Positions 22,303 through 33,399 of a DNA stretch of 64,000 nucleotides are shown piece by piece. The stretch is from the NCBI RefSeq assembly GCF_028554725.1, contig NC_071670.1:25910001-25974000 (forward strand), given 5' to 3'. Numbering within the stretch: the first letter of the stretch is position 1; every line of letters begins with the position of its first letter. The notes beneath the pieces were generated by a model. It did no database searches, was not told the origin of the DNA, and worked only from the letters and a program-made list of their open reading frames with translations. Source of the DNA: Zeugodacus cucurbitae (lineage: Eukaryota; Arthropoda; Insecta; Diptera; Tephritidae). Position numbers and translations under genes: made by a program.

Positions 22303-22705
22303 TGCAACGAAAATGGCACCAGAACAATCTAGAAGTGACAATCGAAATCGATAACTTGCCAGATGTATCTAGACATCGATACTCGTAGTTGCCGGAATGT
22401 TCGAGTGGCGATGTATCGCTAACAATCGACTATATAAGGGCTATCGGACTGGCAGCAAGACACAGTTCTGATAAGAGAGTTGTCGTGTGAGGACAATTCT
22501 AAGGAGTGAGTTGTCAAGCAAAGTGTAAACAAGTTATAAGTTAGAGTTGTAACGTAGAGTATTGAGTACTAAAGTGTTAAGTTATAAGGAATTAGAAATA
22601 AAGATTAGTGTATATCCATTAAAGTGTGACTTTTATTTGACAATCCAGTAATCGAACTCAGCGTAGAGTTTTAGAGTAAACGACAAATTTTGGAAATCCG
22701 TTACA
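22303..22705 (+). mobile_element. Solo LTR of the same gypsy family, + orientation
   Basis: About 403 bp from TGCAACGAAAATGGCACC to AAATCCGTTACA. It contains a TATA box (CTATATAAGGG near 22430) with the likely transcription start just after. Flanks ATAT and GTAT could be a decayed 4-bp duplication. No internal gypsy sequence adjoins in this orientation, so recombination to a solo LTR is inferred. Confidence 0.7.
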
Positions 22706-23058
22706 GTATGTTTACATATAAAAAAACCTTGTTCTAAGCTCGTTCAATAATCTAACCGTTTACATATAGCCAAATGAGGTTATCAATTGTCAAATGTGTT
22801 GCATTTGTTGTTGTATTACACATATTTCTCTCGCTGTCGGCCATTGTTGTTTACATTTTCATTTGACATTTCTCCTTTTCTTCGCAAAATTATCGATAAA
22901 CCTAGGAATAACACCGAAAATCTAGTTGTATAAAACAAGATAATTTTATAATCTCGGATTATCCAGAGAGGAATTTTGTATGGGAAATCTTTTTTCTTAA
23001 TTACAGATTATCATGTTAAGCTCGTAAATGGAGATAATCTCGTTATATGTAAACATAG
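22706..23058. mobile_element. MITE with ATGTTTACATATA terminal repeats
   Basis: ATGTTTACATATA at 22708 recurs as TATATGTAAACAT at the right end (about 23042-23054). Inner words (AGATAATCTCG, GTAAGCTCG) are also mirrored. No coding frame. Confidence 0.55.
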
Positions 23059-23870
23059 TATAAGGAAAGTTCGGGTGCAGCCGAACCTTTTATACTCTCG
23101 CAATTTATTGATATAGATTTTTAAAGATAACATACAATTTGACCCATATATTAGGCATTAAGTCCAATAGAATAACGAAAATCATCATATATGGTATATA
23201 GGCTGAGGTAATTCCTGAACCGATTTCACTATTAATCCCATCATATTTTTGAAGAACCTATAATTAGGTATATACGAGCAAGGGGAAGTTATGAACCGAA
23301 TTTAACCATTTTTGCTGCAGAGACACACTATTAGAAGAAAACGATTCCCTCTGAAATTAAATAAGATATCTGTGAGATTTTCCGATATTTTCGGTGAAAA
23401 TTTACCCGAAGGCGATCTTCCATTTTGTAAAAAAATCTGAGTACAGCTTCCTTCTGCCATTTGTCCTGCAAAATTTATGGTCCTGATGTTGATCGTTAGT
23501 GAGTTAACGCACTTTTAGTAATTTTCAACATAACCTTTGTATGGGAGATGGGCGTGGTTATTATCCGATTTCCACTATTTTCGTGATGTATGATGGGGTA
23601 CGTAAGGAAAACGACTGCAGAAAGTTTGGTTTGTATAGCTTTACTGGTTTGCGAGATATATACAAAAACCTATTTGTGGGTGTGGCCCCGCCTCTTTCCC
23701 CAAAGAAATTACATCCAAATATGCACCTTCCTAGTGCGATCCTTTGTACCAAATTTTGTTTTTATAACTTTATTTATAGCTTAGTTATGACACTTTATGT
23801 GTTTTCGGTTTTCGCCATTTTGTGGGCGTGGCAATGGACCGATTTCGTAAGGCAAAATCAGCGTTAGAAT
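23059..23870 (-). repeat. High-copy non-coding repeat, reverse orientation
   Basis: Starts with the AAGTTCGGGTGCAGCCGAAC block, and from 23470 to 23850 is the reverse complement of the unit at 24140-24740 and of the one at 9893. Apparent reading frames here are antisense accidents. Confidence 0.7.
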
Positions 23871-24139
23871 TCAAACAATTCGAAATCGTTTTATCAATAT
23901 TTAAAGCTGTTTTAGATGGTTCAAACACAGTATTGTTTCGTACCTCCATTACTTATTATTAATGCTTTGCAGCAGCCGAAGGAATGGACAGATATCCATC
24001 CTGATAGTTATTATAAAGAAAACTCCTTTAGAATTTGGAAATATTATCATAAGTTAGTCCAAATAAATTGGAATATAAACAGAAACAATTTCTTGGATAT
24101 GTTTTTACACTTTCGCAACAAAGTTGCTAAAGAAAGTAT

Positions 24140-24740
24140 TATAGTTTTGTTCACATAACAGTTGTTTGTGTCACCCAGAAATAAAATAGTTAGATATGGG
24201 GTTATGTATATATAAATGATCAGGATGACGAATTGATTTGAAATCCGGATGCCTGTCCGTCCGTCCGTCTGTCCGTGCAAACGATAACTTGAGTAAAAAT
24301 TGAAATATCTTAATGATATTTGTTACACATATTCCTTGGCACCCTGAGGAGGCGAAAACCGAAAACACATCTAGTGTCATAACTAAGCTATAAATAGAGT
24401 TATAAATGTACAAAGGATCGCACTACGAAGAGGAATATTTGGATGTGCTTTTTTTTGGGGAAGTGGGCGTGGCCATCGGATTATAATCACGCCCACCTCC
24501 CATACAAAGTTTATGTTGAAAATTACTAAAAGTGCGTTAACTCACAAATATAAAGCATCAGAAACACTAAATTTTACAGAAGAAATAGCAGAAGGAAGCT
24601 GCACTCAGACTGAAAATGGAAAATGGGCGTGGCATCGCCCACTTATGGGTCCAAAACCATATCTCAGGAACTACTCGACAGATTTCAATGAAATTCGGTA
24701 TATAATATTTTCTGGACACCCTGATGACACGTGTGGAAAA
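24140..24740 (+). repeat. High-copy non-coding repeat, forward orientation
   Basis: Has TAAATGATCAGGATGACGA, the TCCGTCCGTCTGTCCGTG run, ATTCCTTGGCACCCTGAG, GAAGTGGGCGTGGC and TGATGACACGTGTGGAAAAA. Together with 23059-23870 it makes a large inverted pair. Confidence 0.75.
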
Positions 24741-24789
24741 AGGATGAAATCGGTCTTATTCCTTCACTTTATAAGAGTTACAGCTTTTG

Positions 24790-25010
24790 ATAACTCCTTT
24801 TTTTTTAATTTGTTTGGAACTTTGCCATGGTGTCTCCATCATAATAATGGTGTTTTAACGCAATGGTCTTCTAACTCACCGGACATCAATATAATAGAAA
24901 ACGTGTGGATGTCATTGGTTGGGAAAGTTTACGAGTCTCACAGACAATTTTCCACCAAATAAGAATATATTCAAAGCATTATAGAGCCATGGTCATTAAT
25001 TTCCTGAAAT
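24790..25010 (+). pseudogene. Tc1-like transposase C-terminal relic
   Basis: The frame reads HHNNGVLTQWSSNSPDINII then ENVWMSLVGKVYE, the third-catalytic-residue region of a Minos/Tc1-type transposase (NSPDxNxIENxW), ending at a stop. Bases 25011-25319 hold nothing recognised. Confidence 0.6.
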
Positions 25011-25319
25011 TTTATTATAAAATTGAATGATCGGTACTCAATCGAATCATTGATGTGATATAAGTCTCTAAAAAAATATATAAATGTTGAAATTAATGAT
25101 GACAAAAATTCAAAAATAAGATCTTGGCAGAAAATGGTACAAAAATTAACTCGGATAACCAAATTTAAATCACTAATTTTTCTATTGATTTCGTAAAGAA
25201 ATATTGAAGAAAGGTAATATGAAAATTTTTGTTTTATTTAGTAGAAAAATTATTAATTAAAAATCACTAAAAATTTCAGTTCTTTAGTTTTGATAGAAAT
25301 TAACTAAAACTATTTGACG

Positions 25320-26205
25320 GAAGAAGGTGGGTCCTTGTGACATCTACTACAGCGGCCATATAAAGGAGCGCAAATTTGGTGTTGGATTTGTGGTGGGAGA
25401 GAGACTCCGTCGCCGAGTCCTGGCATTCACCCTGGTGGATGAACGTCTTGCCACAATCCGCATCAAAGCGAGGTTCTTCAACATATCGCTGATTTGCGCC
25501 CACGCCCCAACGGAAGAGAAGACCAAAGACGCTTTCTATGAGCGCCTAGAACGCACCTATGAGCGCTGCCTCCGCCACGATGTAAAAATCGTGCTTGGAG
25601 AAGGTGTCTTTGGCACAACAGTCGGAAAATTCAGCCTCCATGACGAAACATCGCCAAACGGCCTGAGGCAGATCGACTTCGCTGGGGCCCGATATATGGT
25701 TGTCTGTAGTAACAGATTCCAGCACAAGAAAATTCATCAAATGTGCGTACGCTCCGAGGACCAAATATTGATTCGGACCATTATCTAGTAGCAGTAAAGA
25801 TACGCACTCGCCTCTGTGCAGCAAAGAACGCCCGTCAACAAACAGAATGAAGGTTCGACGACGAAAAGCTGCAATCTGCTCTCTGAGAGCACTCATCAGC
25901 ATCTCGATATAAGGGAGCTGTGGAACGGCATCTCAAACTCATTGCATACCGCTGCAGCCGAAACAATTGGTCTTCGGGAACGACAAAAAACCAGTTGGTA
26001 CGATGAGAATTGTCGTTTTGCAGTGGAGAGAGTTTCAAGACCGGAGTATTAACATGTAAGGACCGAGGAGGTAATCTGGTAACGGATGTCCAGAGCATAC
26101 TGGGATTATAGAGGGAAAACTTCTACAACCTGCTGAATGGCAATGAAAGTACAACACCATGAGATGGCGAACCCGATTCCCCAATCGATGACGATTCTTT
26201 ACGCC
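25320..26205 (+). pseudogene. RTE-like endonuclease/RT relic
   Basis: The apurinic-type endonuclease domain is clear: IKERKFGVGFVVGERL, RIKARFFNISLICAHAPTEE, FYERLERTYERC, HDVKIVLG, HDETSPNGLRQIDFAGAR. The expected GDFNAR catalytic segment after VKIVLG is deleted, as is the region after NRFQHKKIHQ; further frames (KSCNLLSESTHQH, RERQKTSWYDENCRFAVE) follow. The 3' end matches the fragment at 9300-9640. Bases 26206-26883 are unassigned. Confidence 0.8.
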
Positions 26206-26883
26206 AAAACCTTTTTTTTAAATAAAAAGCTATTAAGATGCAACAATATCATTGCTTAATCTTTTTTACTAACATTTGTATTTTTTAACACTCTATGTCA
26301 AAACGGAGCGATAAAGTTGTTCTCTTGTAAACCTTTGCATGCTTTCTTTGAAAGGATGCTTTGGTGAAATAACAACTAGGCACACTGATGTGAACAGAGC
26401 AACTCAAGCTATCGAAGTGCATTTGCTCACTCTCACTTTTATAATTTTGGGACATTTCAATTATATTTGACTACTATTAAAGATAACCTTTTACTATCAC
26501 AATTGAAAAAAAAATTGCTCTATATATATTTGAAATTTGGAATAATAGCCCAAGTCATTTGTGCGAAGGAAAATATATGGATTGAAGTATTGCAAAAACT
26601 ATAATACCAAAGATGAAAAAGCTCTCAATAACTATTTATTTGACAAATATTAAAAACTAATGTTTTTCTTTTTAATGGAAATGTATAACTATCATATGTG
26701 AGTTTTAGGTAAAGAAGAGTTACTAAACAGAGAATTATACATTATGTCAAAACAGTATAAATGGAGAAAAATTACATCTGCAATCTCTTTTCTTCATTTT
26801 AATACATATTTGTGATGGAGGTTTTGAATTACAAAATTATGAATGGAAGTATAGAAGTACTACAAAAAATCGTTTAAAAAATA

Positions 26884-27402
26884 CAGTAGTTTTCCGAAAT
26901 AACGAACACATTAATTGTCAGGCCCGTTCGTTACATCGATTTTTTCGTTAATTCCAGTACTCACTTAGAGGTATGTTTTAAAATAAAAATGAGTTAAATA
27001 TCCGTAAATTGCAGTTTAATAAATTTTTTTATTAATTATTTGTTAAAAAATGAAAAACCATAACAAAACAATTCAAATCCAATAAATTCTTCCAAAATGG
27101 ACTAATTCTGACACTTATACTTTTTATTTGCTGCTGTTCAATAATTTTAAGCTTTTTTTTATAAAATTCAACATTTTTTCAATTTGCACATTTTGTGCAT
27201 TTTTTTCAAGTTTTATTTTATATTTGGTTCGATGCCATTTGATTTTTTCTCTTTCTTCATATGTCTTCTTCATGTTGTTCATTAAACCGAGTACTTACAA
27301 ATCCCCGATGTTCGTTATTAAGGGTACTCATGTAACAAATTTACTTGATCGTTATAAGCGGTTTTCGTTAAAACGAATATTCGTTATTTCGGAAAACTAC
27401 TG
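26884..27402. mobile_element. Tigger/pogo-like MITE
   Basis: CAGTAGTTTTCCGAAATAAC at the left is repeated in reverse at the right end (AAAACTACTG), flanked by TA on both sides (26882-26883, 27403-27404). 519 bp, no intact transposase. Confidence 0.85.
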
Positions 27403-27442
27403 TATATTTGTATGTAGGTATGTACATATGTATATACTTATT

Positions 27443-27847
27443 CAGTGGAACTTCCATAACTCGAAGTCTTCAATTGATAATAGAAGTCAAATTTCATATA
27501 AATTTCCTTCCATAAATCGAATTCTTCGACCCGGGCATACCTGATACAAAATTTAATTTGACTATCGAGGCAGAATTTTGAAAAAGTTCCTCTCGTAAGG
27601 AGGTGAACAAAAAAATATGATATTACACTTATGGATTGCATAAAACATATAACAAAGCCAATAGCAAAATTACAGGATACATACATGTTTAACTTATTTA
27701 CATAAAACTTTATTCGAAATAAATAAATAAAACTGTCTATATAACTAAATTTTACAGCTTTTTGCAAAATAGTATGTTTGAATGAAAACTTCTATAACTC
27801 GAATTTTTTTTGTGGATCATGGTGATTCGAGTTAGTGAGTTTAACTG
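27443..27847. mobile_element. Second Tigger-like MITE
   Basis: CAGTGGAACTTCCATAACTC at the left; GATTCGAGTTAGTGAG and TTTAACTG at the right, imperfect. Inner TCTATAACTCGAAT repeats the same motif. Flanks TT and TA, so the duplication is not intact. Confidence 0.6.
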
Positions 27848-28080
27848 TATTTCTACATATGTACATATACTCCTGATAAAATTGTATAGAAAATACAATG
27901 GACAAAGGCATGTATATTGTAATATTTGGAAGCAATTTGATAAAAAGTGCACGAAAAAGCTTGAGTCCGATTACCACTTCCAATAGACAATGACCCTATG
28001 CATAAGTATAAACGAAACAGTTCGCTTGTGGATTTTATATACATATATATGTACATACATATGTAACATACCTCGCAAAC

Positions 28081-28135
28081 TAAAACATCACCTCAATCAG
28101 CGGATCTAAATCTGATAGAAAACCTATGGAATACA
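28081..28135 (+). pseudogene. Tc1-like transposase crumb
   Basis: Fifty bases encode SPQSADLNLIENLW, the Tc1 motif around the third catalytic residue. Nothing else of the element remains. Confidence 0.5.
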
Positions 28136-29059
28136 CATATATATGTATGTATGTATGTAGGTATGTATTGATCACATCTGATAGAAACACAATAGAGTAT
28201 AAATAAATATATCGGATCTGATGTCACCAGAAAATTTGTATATTCGCTGCAAAACCGCCTGCTGGAAACCATAAAGTCAACAGGAAAACAAACTAATTAT
28301 TAAGAACTGATATTTATTTTTGATGAAGGTTTAGAATTGCAAAATTGTACTAGTACGCTAAGAAAGCAGTAGATAGCAAAAAAAATAAGTATAAATATAA
28401 TACACATTACCAAAGTATGTAAGTATATAATACATACATACATACTATGTATGCCTGTAACTTCTTAAGTGTTCATTATTTTATAACAGACACCCATTAA
28501 ATGTATTTTTTGCAAAGACCTTTCTTGCATTTTGTTTGATATCGATCTATTTTTTAATACATACATACATACATACATATATTAAAACACCCACCAAATA
28601 TGTGGTTTGAATATATGTACCATAAATTGATATGAATATATTATCATATGTACATATGTATGTATGTATCCGCCGGTAATTGTAATAGTTCAGCTATTAA
28701 AAATGGGATTATATAAATACAAACATTCATATGTGCAATATTAACATATATTATTGCATATATGTATATACATATATTCTTATAACTACATATGTATGTA
28801 TGTAAATAAGTATGGTGTATTCATCCATGCATTTACCATAATTTCAGCTCGCTTATAATCGCATATTCGTAGAATATTCACAATACGACCATGCATCCAC
28901 AAAGATTTGTGCATATGCGAATGCACATGTACTTATGTACATACTTAAGCAAATGTATATAGATATGTATATGTATATGTATGTATAATATAAAAGTCCA
29001 TATATGTATGTATGTACTTGTGTATGTAAATTCAAATGACTTTAAACGTAAATACATTT

Positions 29060-29690
29060 GTGTGTGCACGCATAAACGTTCGGGTGTTTGTACAACGCTT
29101 TTTTTGTTTGCACCAAAGAGGGGAAAACAAGACCCGACTAAGTGTCTGGCATAACCGCCAGAGCTGGCGACATTCTGTCTGCGCCGATCATGCGTTGTTG
29201 CCACATTTTCGTGGAGCTGCAATTGAAAATACGAGTTTCTTTACACAGCAGTACTCATTGGCACTTGTCTACACACACAGCTACAAGTATGGGAATGAAC
29301 ACGTACCCGTTTTTGTATGCGTGCATGCATGCATACGCCGCCGTGAAACACGAAAACAAGTTTATCTGTAAATGCACAGTGTCTGCGGCAAGAAGTGATG
29401 TGATAAAAAGAAACTAGCAACGTGTATATATGTGTATTTTCATCGAGGGATTGATTTGTTTGCCTTTTTAATACAATTTAACAGCGTAGGGAACGAGTCA
29501 TTGCGGCCGTTACCTCAGCACCGTGGACGAAATGTGACAACAGTGTACGGTTAGTTTGATTTGGTCGGAAAACCTGTTTGAAAAAGAAAGAACATTCGTA
29601 ATATACTACTAGCCCATACAGAAGCACGGATAGACGCTTACGTTGGGCATGGTGTATATACATTTGTATGTAAGCATTTATGCATATTTA
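29060..29690. promoter_or_regulatory. Candidate cis-regulatory module of brk
   Basis: About 600 bp with few microsatellites and higher GC than its surroundings, 5 kb upstream of brk. It holds a perfect silencer-element consensus (29166-29181), a partial one (29133-29148), and two Dorsal-like motifs (GGGGAAAAC near 29120; CGGAAAACCT at 29566-29575). The regulatory role is inferred from these motifs and the position. Confidence 0.4.
29166..29181 (+). promoter_or_regulatory. Mad/Medea/Schnurri silencer element match
   Basis: GGCGACATTCTGTCTG fits GRCGNC-N5-GTCTG exactly. In Drosophila this bipartite site binds phosphorylated Mad and Medea, recruits Schnurri, and represses brk where Dpp signals. 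It lies 5.4 kb upstream of the brk start codon. Confidence 0.6.
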
Positions 29691-30469
29691 TGTGTAAGCG
29701 TAGGTATATGTTCGTATTTACCAATGGGTGTGTATTTGCGAGTGTATTACTTGCATACGAGCATGTAGGCGTTTTTTGTGTCGTTGGTCTGAAATAAGTA
29801 CCCACACAATTTATGAATATACATATGCATGTATGTATGTACGTAAGTATTTATACACATTTTACTCACATGTCTGTATATACATATATAGCTATGTACA
29901 TATCTGCATATGTATGTAGCTATCTGTGCCACTATAAATACAATCTCAATAAAAACAATTTCGTATGAAATAATTGAAATGAAGTATTTATTTTTGTATG
30001 TATGTACATATGTATATGTATGTGCGAATTTCGACCCTTTTGGCACAAATAATTAAATATCATATGTATGTACATATATATATTACATAAAAACATACAT
30101 TTTCTTATGAAAGTACATATGTATATGCATAATTATCCGTAAATTCTTATTTGAATATTTAACAAATTAACTACTACAAAAAAACAATTTTATGTTTTTT
30201 AAATTCATTCATAAAATAATATTTTTACACGTCTGTCAATTGTCCTCATAGGCGGTTGATCAATTTAATGAATGCATAAGTACATTAGTATGTTTGCATG
30301 TACATATGTTTATACATATGTATGAATATTGTTCACGAAGAAGATTTTAAGGCTAATAACTGGCATTAGAGTTTTTTTATATTAAACATGGATCTACATA
30401 TTCAAAAACTCATTGAAATAAAGTGGGTGTGACTTCCGGCCAAATCTCAAGCAACTTATAATCCTTATA

Positions 30470-32061
30470 TCTACTAATATTAAAACTACACCCTTGTTTT
30501 TTAATGTTTTTCATTATTGTACATCACATACACATATACATATGTACATATGTATATAAGTCAAGCTATCCGACTGGGTAGCGCTGCTGCTTAGAACTCA
30601 AAAGACGCCTAAAAGCGCACGCATCGCAAGAGAAGGAATTCTTTGTTATCCTGGCAAATTTTGGAATTTCCGCATTTAATTTTTTTATTGTATTATCTAT
30701 AACTTGGGGACAGCTAAACCAATTTCGCTAATACTTTTTTAAGAAGAAGAATATTCCTTGAAGTACAAGGATGGTTCTTACGGAGGTTCTTAAAAAACTT
30801 GCATGAAAAAGTCTAAAATTCACACTTTTTTAATCTCCCATACAAACAATTTGTAATCTAAAGATATACAAACGTCCAAAGCAATCTGGCTAATTTTAGT
30901 CTTGAAATATTCGTGGAAGGATTAGAAAATGAATAAATATGTAGAAATTGCGAGGAAGATAATAATAAGAGAATTTTATTTGAGTTGACAGCAAAAATAT
31001 AAAAAATGAAAACAAAAAATAAAAATATTTCGAAGGTTATAAAGTTGTGTGTTGATAGCCCAAAACTATTTGTAAAAAGTGTTTTAATTCACAATGTCCA
31101 AATCAGCTATTTTTGTTTGTTTTTATGATTCAAAAATATATGCTTAAAATATTCCAGCCAACAAAAATGTGTTTTTTGAGTGATAAAATTTGTAAGGTGT
31201 GAATCTAAGCGCTTGAAACTATTGCACAGTAATTTGTAGAATTGATATAGTAATAAATTATGTACATACATACATATGTATAAACGAAAAAAATAAATTA
31301 TATAAAACAAAACACTATTCTCAAGTAAATACTGCGACAAAAATCTATATTAATAAGTTATTTATTTTAGTTATTCCTCGATCAATTGTTGCTGACTAAC
31401 TAATCTCATGCCTAAGATCATTTCATTTGTAATAGATGGAAATGGTAACGTCGCAATTGACACCTCAATGGTTTAATAACATTTCCAACAGATTTCTGTC
31501 CCTTCACAAACTCAAAAGAGTTTAACCATAATGGGCTGAGTGAATGACCAATATTGGTGCAAAAAAACTCGGATGTCGTCGATGCCAATGCGACAATTTA
31601 GAATTTCGTTCCAGGAGAGCTGACACAGCTACAAACCAGGATGACGCAGTCAACTATTTCAAAGAATTTTTATAATAATTGGAATTGCCTGGACTGTCTC
31701 CATTTAATTTTTAATTTAAAAGTAACATCAGTTTCCATCATGCTGTATAACATACATAAATCAAACTCATCTTTGCAATGGAATAACACTGGCTGTTAAG
31801 AAGTTAATCAATATCGTCTTCGAAGACACGATTGAGACATCTTTGTTATTTACTCATTTGTTGCATAATTCAATATAATATTAATAAAACTAGAAAGTTT
31901 AACAAACTTTGTTGATTTGATCCAATAAGGTGCACCAATCATTTTCAAATTTACCGGCTATAACGTTTTCGTCTGTATGCGCAAGAATTTTTTTACTGTA
32001 CTCAACAATTTACTAATTTAATGTATACCTTAGCCACAAAACGTGTGTCCGCGTCTGCTAG
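30470..32061 (+). mobile_element. Helitron relic with helicase remnants
   Basis: TC start (TCTACTAATATTAAAAC after A) and CTAG end before T (32058-32061), ending ACGTGTGTCCGCGTCTGCTAG-like as the copy at 47004-48351. Broken helicase pieces (SIMLYNI, degenerate from IIMLRNINQP, near 31735) are visible. The block 30880-31080 is about 200 bp nearly shared with 47090-47350. Confidence 0.75.
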
Positions 32062-32521
32062 TTTGAAATAAATACTTATGTATGTACGTACATATGTACA
32101 TATATATGTACGTAGATATTTATTATTTAAGGATGATATTTTTGTGTCAGAAGATCAACTGCAAAAAATAACTTTCAATCCCAATATTGCATTTTCGGCT
32201 TATGAAATTAAAAAAAAAATAGTTCTAAATTTGAGGGCAGTGATCCGCTACCGAATCTGTTACAATTACAAAATGCCGAAAGCCATTATTATAAGATTTA
32301 AATATTCAAACTAAATTTACAAATTTTAACCAGATTTTAAACATGTACATATGTATGTATTTCTTTTGATCAGTTATGCATACCGTGTGATCCAATATTT
32401 GTTTCAAAAGGTCTGTATCGATTTTTTAGTAAAACAGTTACATAATTAATTGTGTATTTTTAAAGTATGAAACTTTGAATGAAATTACTTCAGCAAAAAA
32501 AAGTATGTTCTACATAAACTA

Positions 32522-33394
32522 AAGGGTGATTTTTTAAGAGCTTGATAACTTTTTTTAAAAAAAAAACGCATAAAATTTATTTAAATGTTGACCGCGGCTG
32601 CGTCTTAGGTGGTCCATTCGGAAAGTCCAATTTTGGGCAACTTTTTCGAGCATTTCGGCCGGAATAGCCCGAATTTCTTCGGAAATGTTGTCTTCCAAAG
32701 CTGGAATAGTTGCTGGCTTATTTCTGTAGACTTTAGACTTGACGTAGCCCCACAAAAAATAGTCTAAAGGCGTTAAATCGCATGATCTTGGTGGCCAACT
32801 TACGGGTCCATTTCTTGAGATGAATTGTTCTCCGAAGTTTTCCCTCAAAATGGCCATAGAATCGCGAGCTGTGTGGCATGTAGCGCCATCTTGTTGAAAC
32901 CACATATCAACCAAGTTCAGTTCTTCCATTTTTGGCAACAAAAAGTTTGTTAGCATCGAACGATAGCGATCGCCATTCACCGTAACGTTGCGTCCAACAG
33001 CATCTTTGAAAAAATACGGTCCAATGATTCCACCAGCGTACAAACCACACCAAACAGTGCATTTTTCGGGATGCATGGGCAGTTCTTGAACGGCTTCTGG
33101 TTGCTCTTCACCCCAAATGCGGCAATTTTGCTTATTTACGTAGCCATTCAACCAGAAATGAGCCTCATCGCTGAACAAAATTTGTCGATAAAAAAGCGGA
33201 TTTCACATTTCGAACCGAACACTGATTTTGGTAATAAAATTCAATGATTTGCAAGCGTTGCTCGTTAGTAAGTCTATTCATGATGAAATGTCAAAGCATA
33301 CTGAGCATCTTTCTCTTTGACACCATGTCTGAAATCCCACGTGATCTGTCAAATACTAATGCATGAAAATCCTAACCTCAAAAAAATCACCCGT
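32522..33394 (-). mobile_element. DD41D mariner-like (rosa-type) deletion derivative
   Basis: Ends AAGGGTGATTTTTT and, in reverse, ACGGGTGATTTTTT, flanked by TA (32520-32521, 33395-33396). 873 bp, shorter than a full element because the middle of the gene is missing. Confidence 0.8.
32555..33283 (-). pseudogene. DD41D transposase, internally deleted
   Basis: The N-terminus (MNRLTNEQRLQIIEFYYQN at about 33283-33227) runs into LSTNF and then jumps to the catalytic part from the FSDEAHFWLNG motif (first Asp). The second Asp is in FQQDGATCHTA and the third in SCDLTPLDYFLWG, 41 residues later, which defines the DD41D group first known to me from Ceratitis (rosa). The C-terminus RMDHLRRSRGQHL is intact. 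About 120 residues between helix-turn-helix and catalytic domain are missing and the frame shifts at the join, so no transposase is made. Confidence 0.85.
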
Positions 33395-33399
33395 TATGA

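Larger units (their letters stand above)
28136..30120. repeat. CATATGTATGTA microsatellite-rich brk upstream DNA
   Basis: Dense ATGT/ACAT tetranucleotide runs (for example 28140-28165, 28430-28445, 28560-28580, 28660-28670, 28780-28805, 29820-29850, 29990-30015). This fragmented low-complexity pattern surrounds the less repetitive block at 29060-29690. Confidence 0.8.

Noticed and set aside
23541..23867. 108-codon open frame on the + strand
   Set aside because: It lies wholly inside the high-copy non-coding repeat, has no recognisable domain, and frames on both strands are equally open.
24513..24962. 149-codon open frame
   Set aside because: The first part is non-coding repeat and only the end (SSNSPDINIIENVW) is transposase; the fusion is accidental.
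30566..30640. tRNA-like stretch (CCGACTGGGTAGCGCTG)
   Set aside because: No GGTTCGAATCC-type B box at the right distance and no cloverleaf could be formed.
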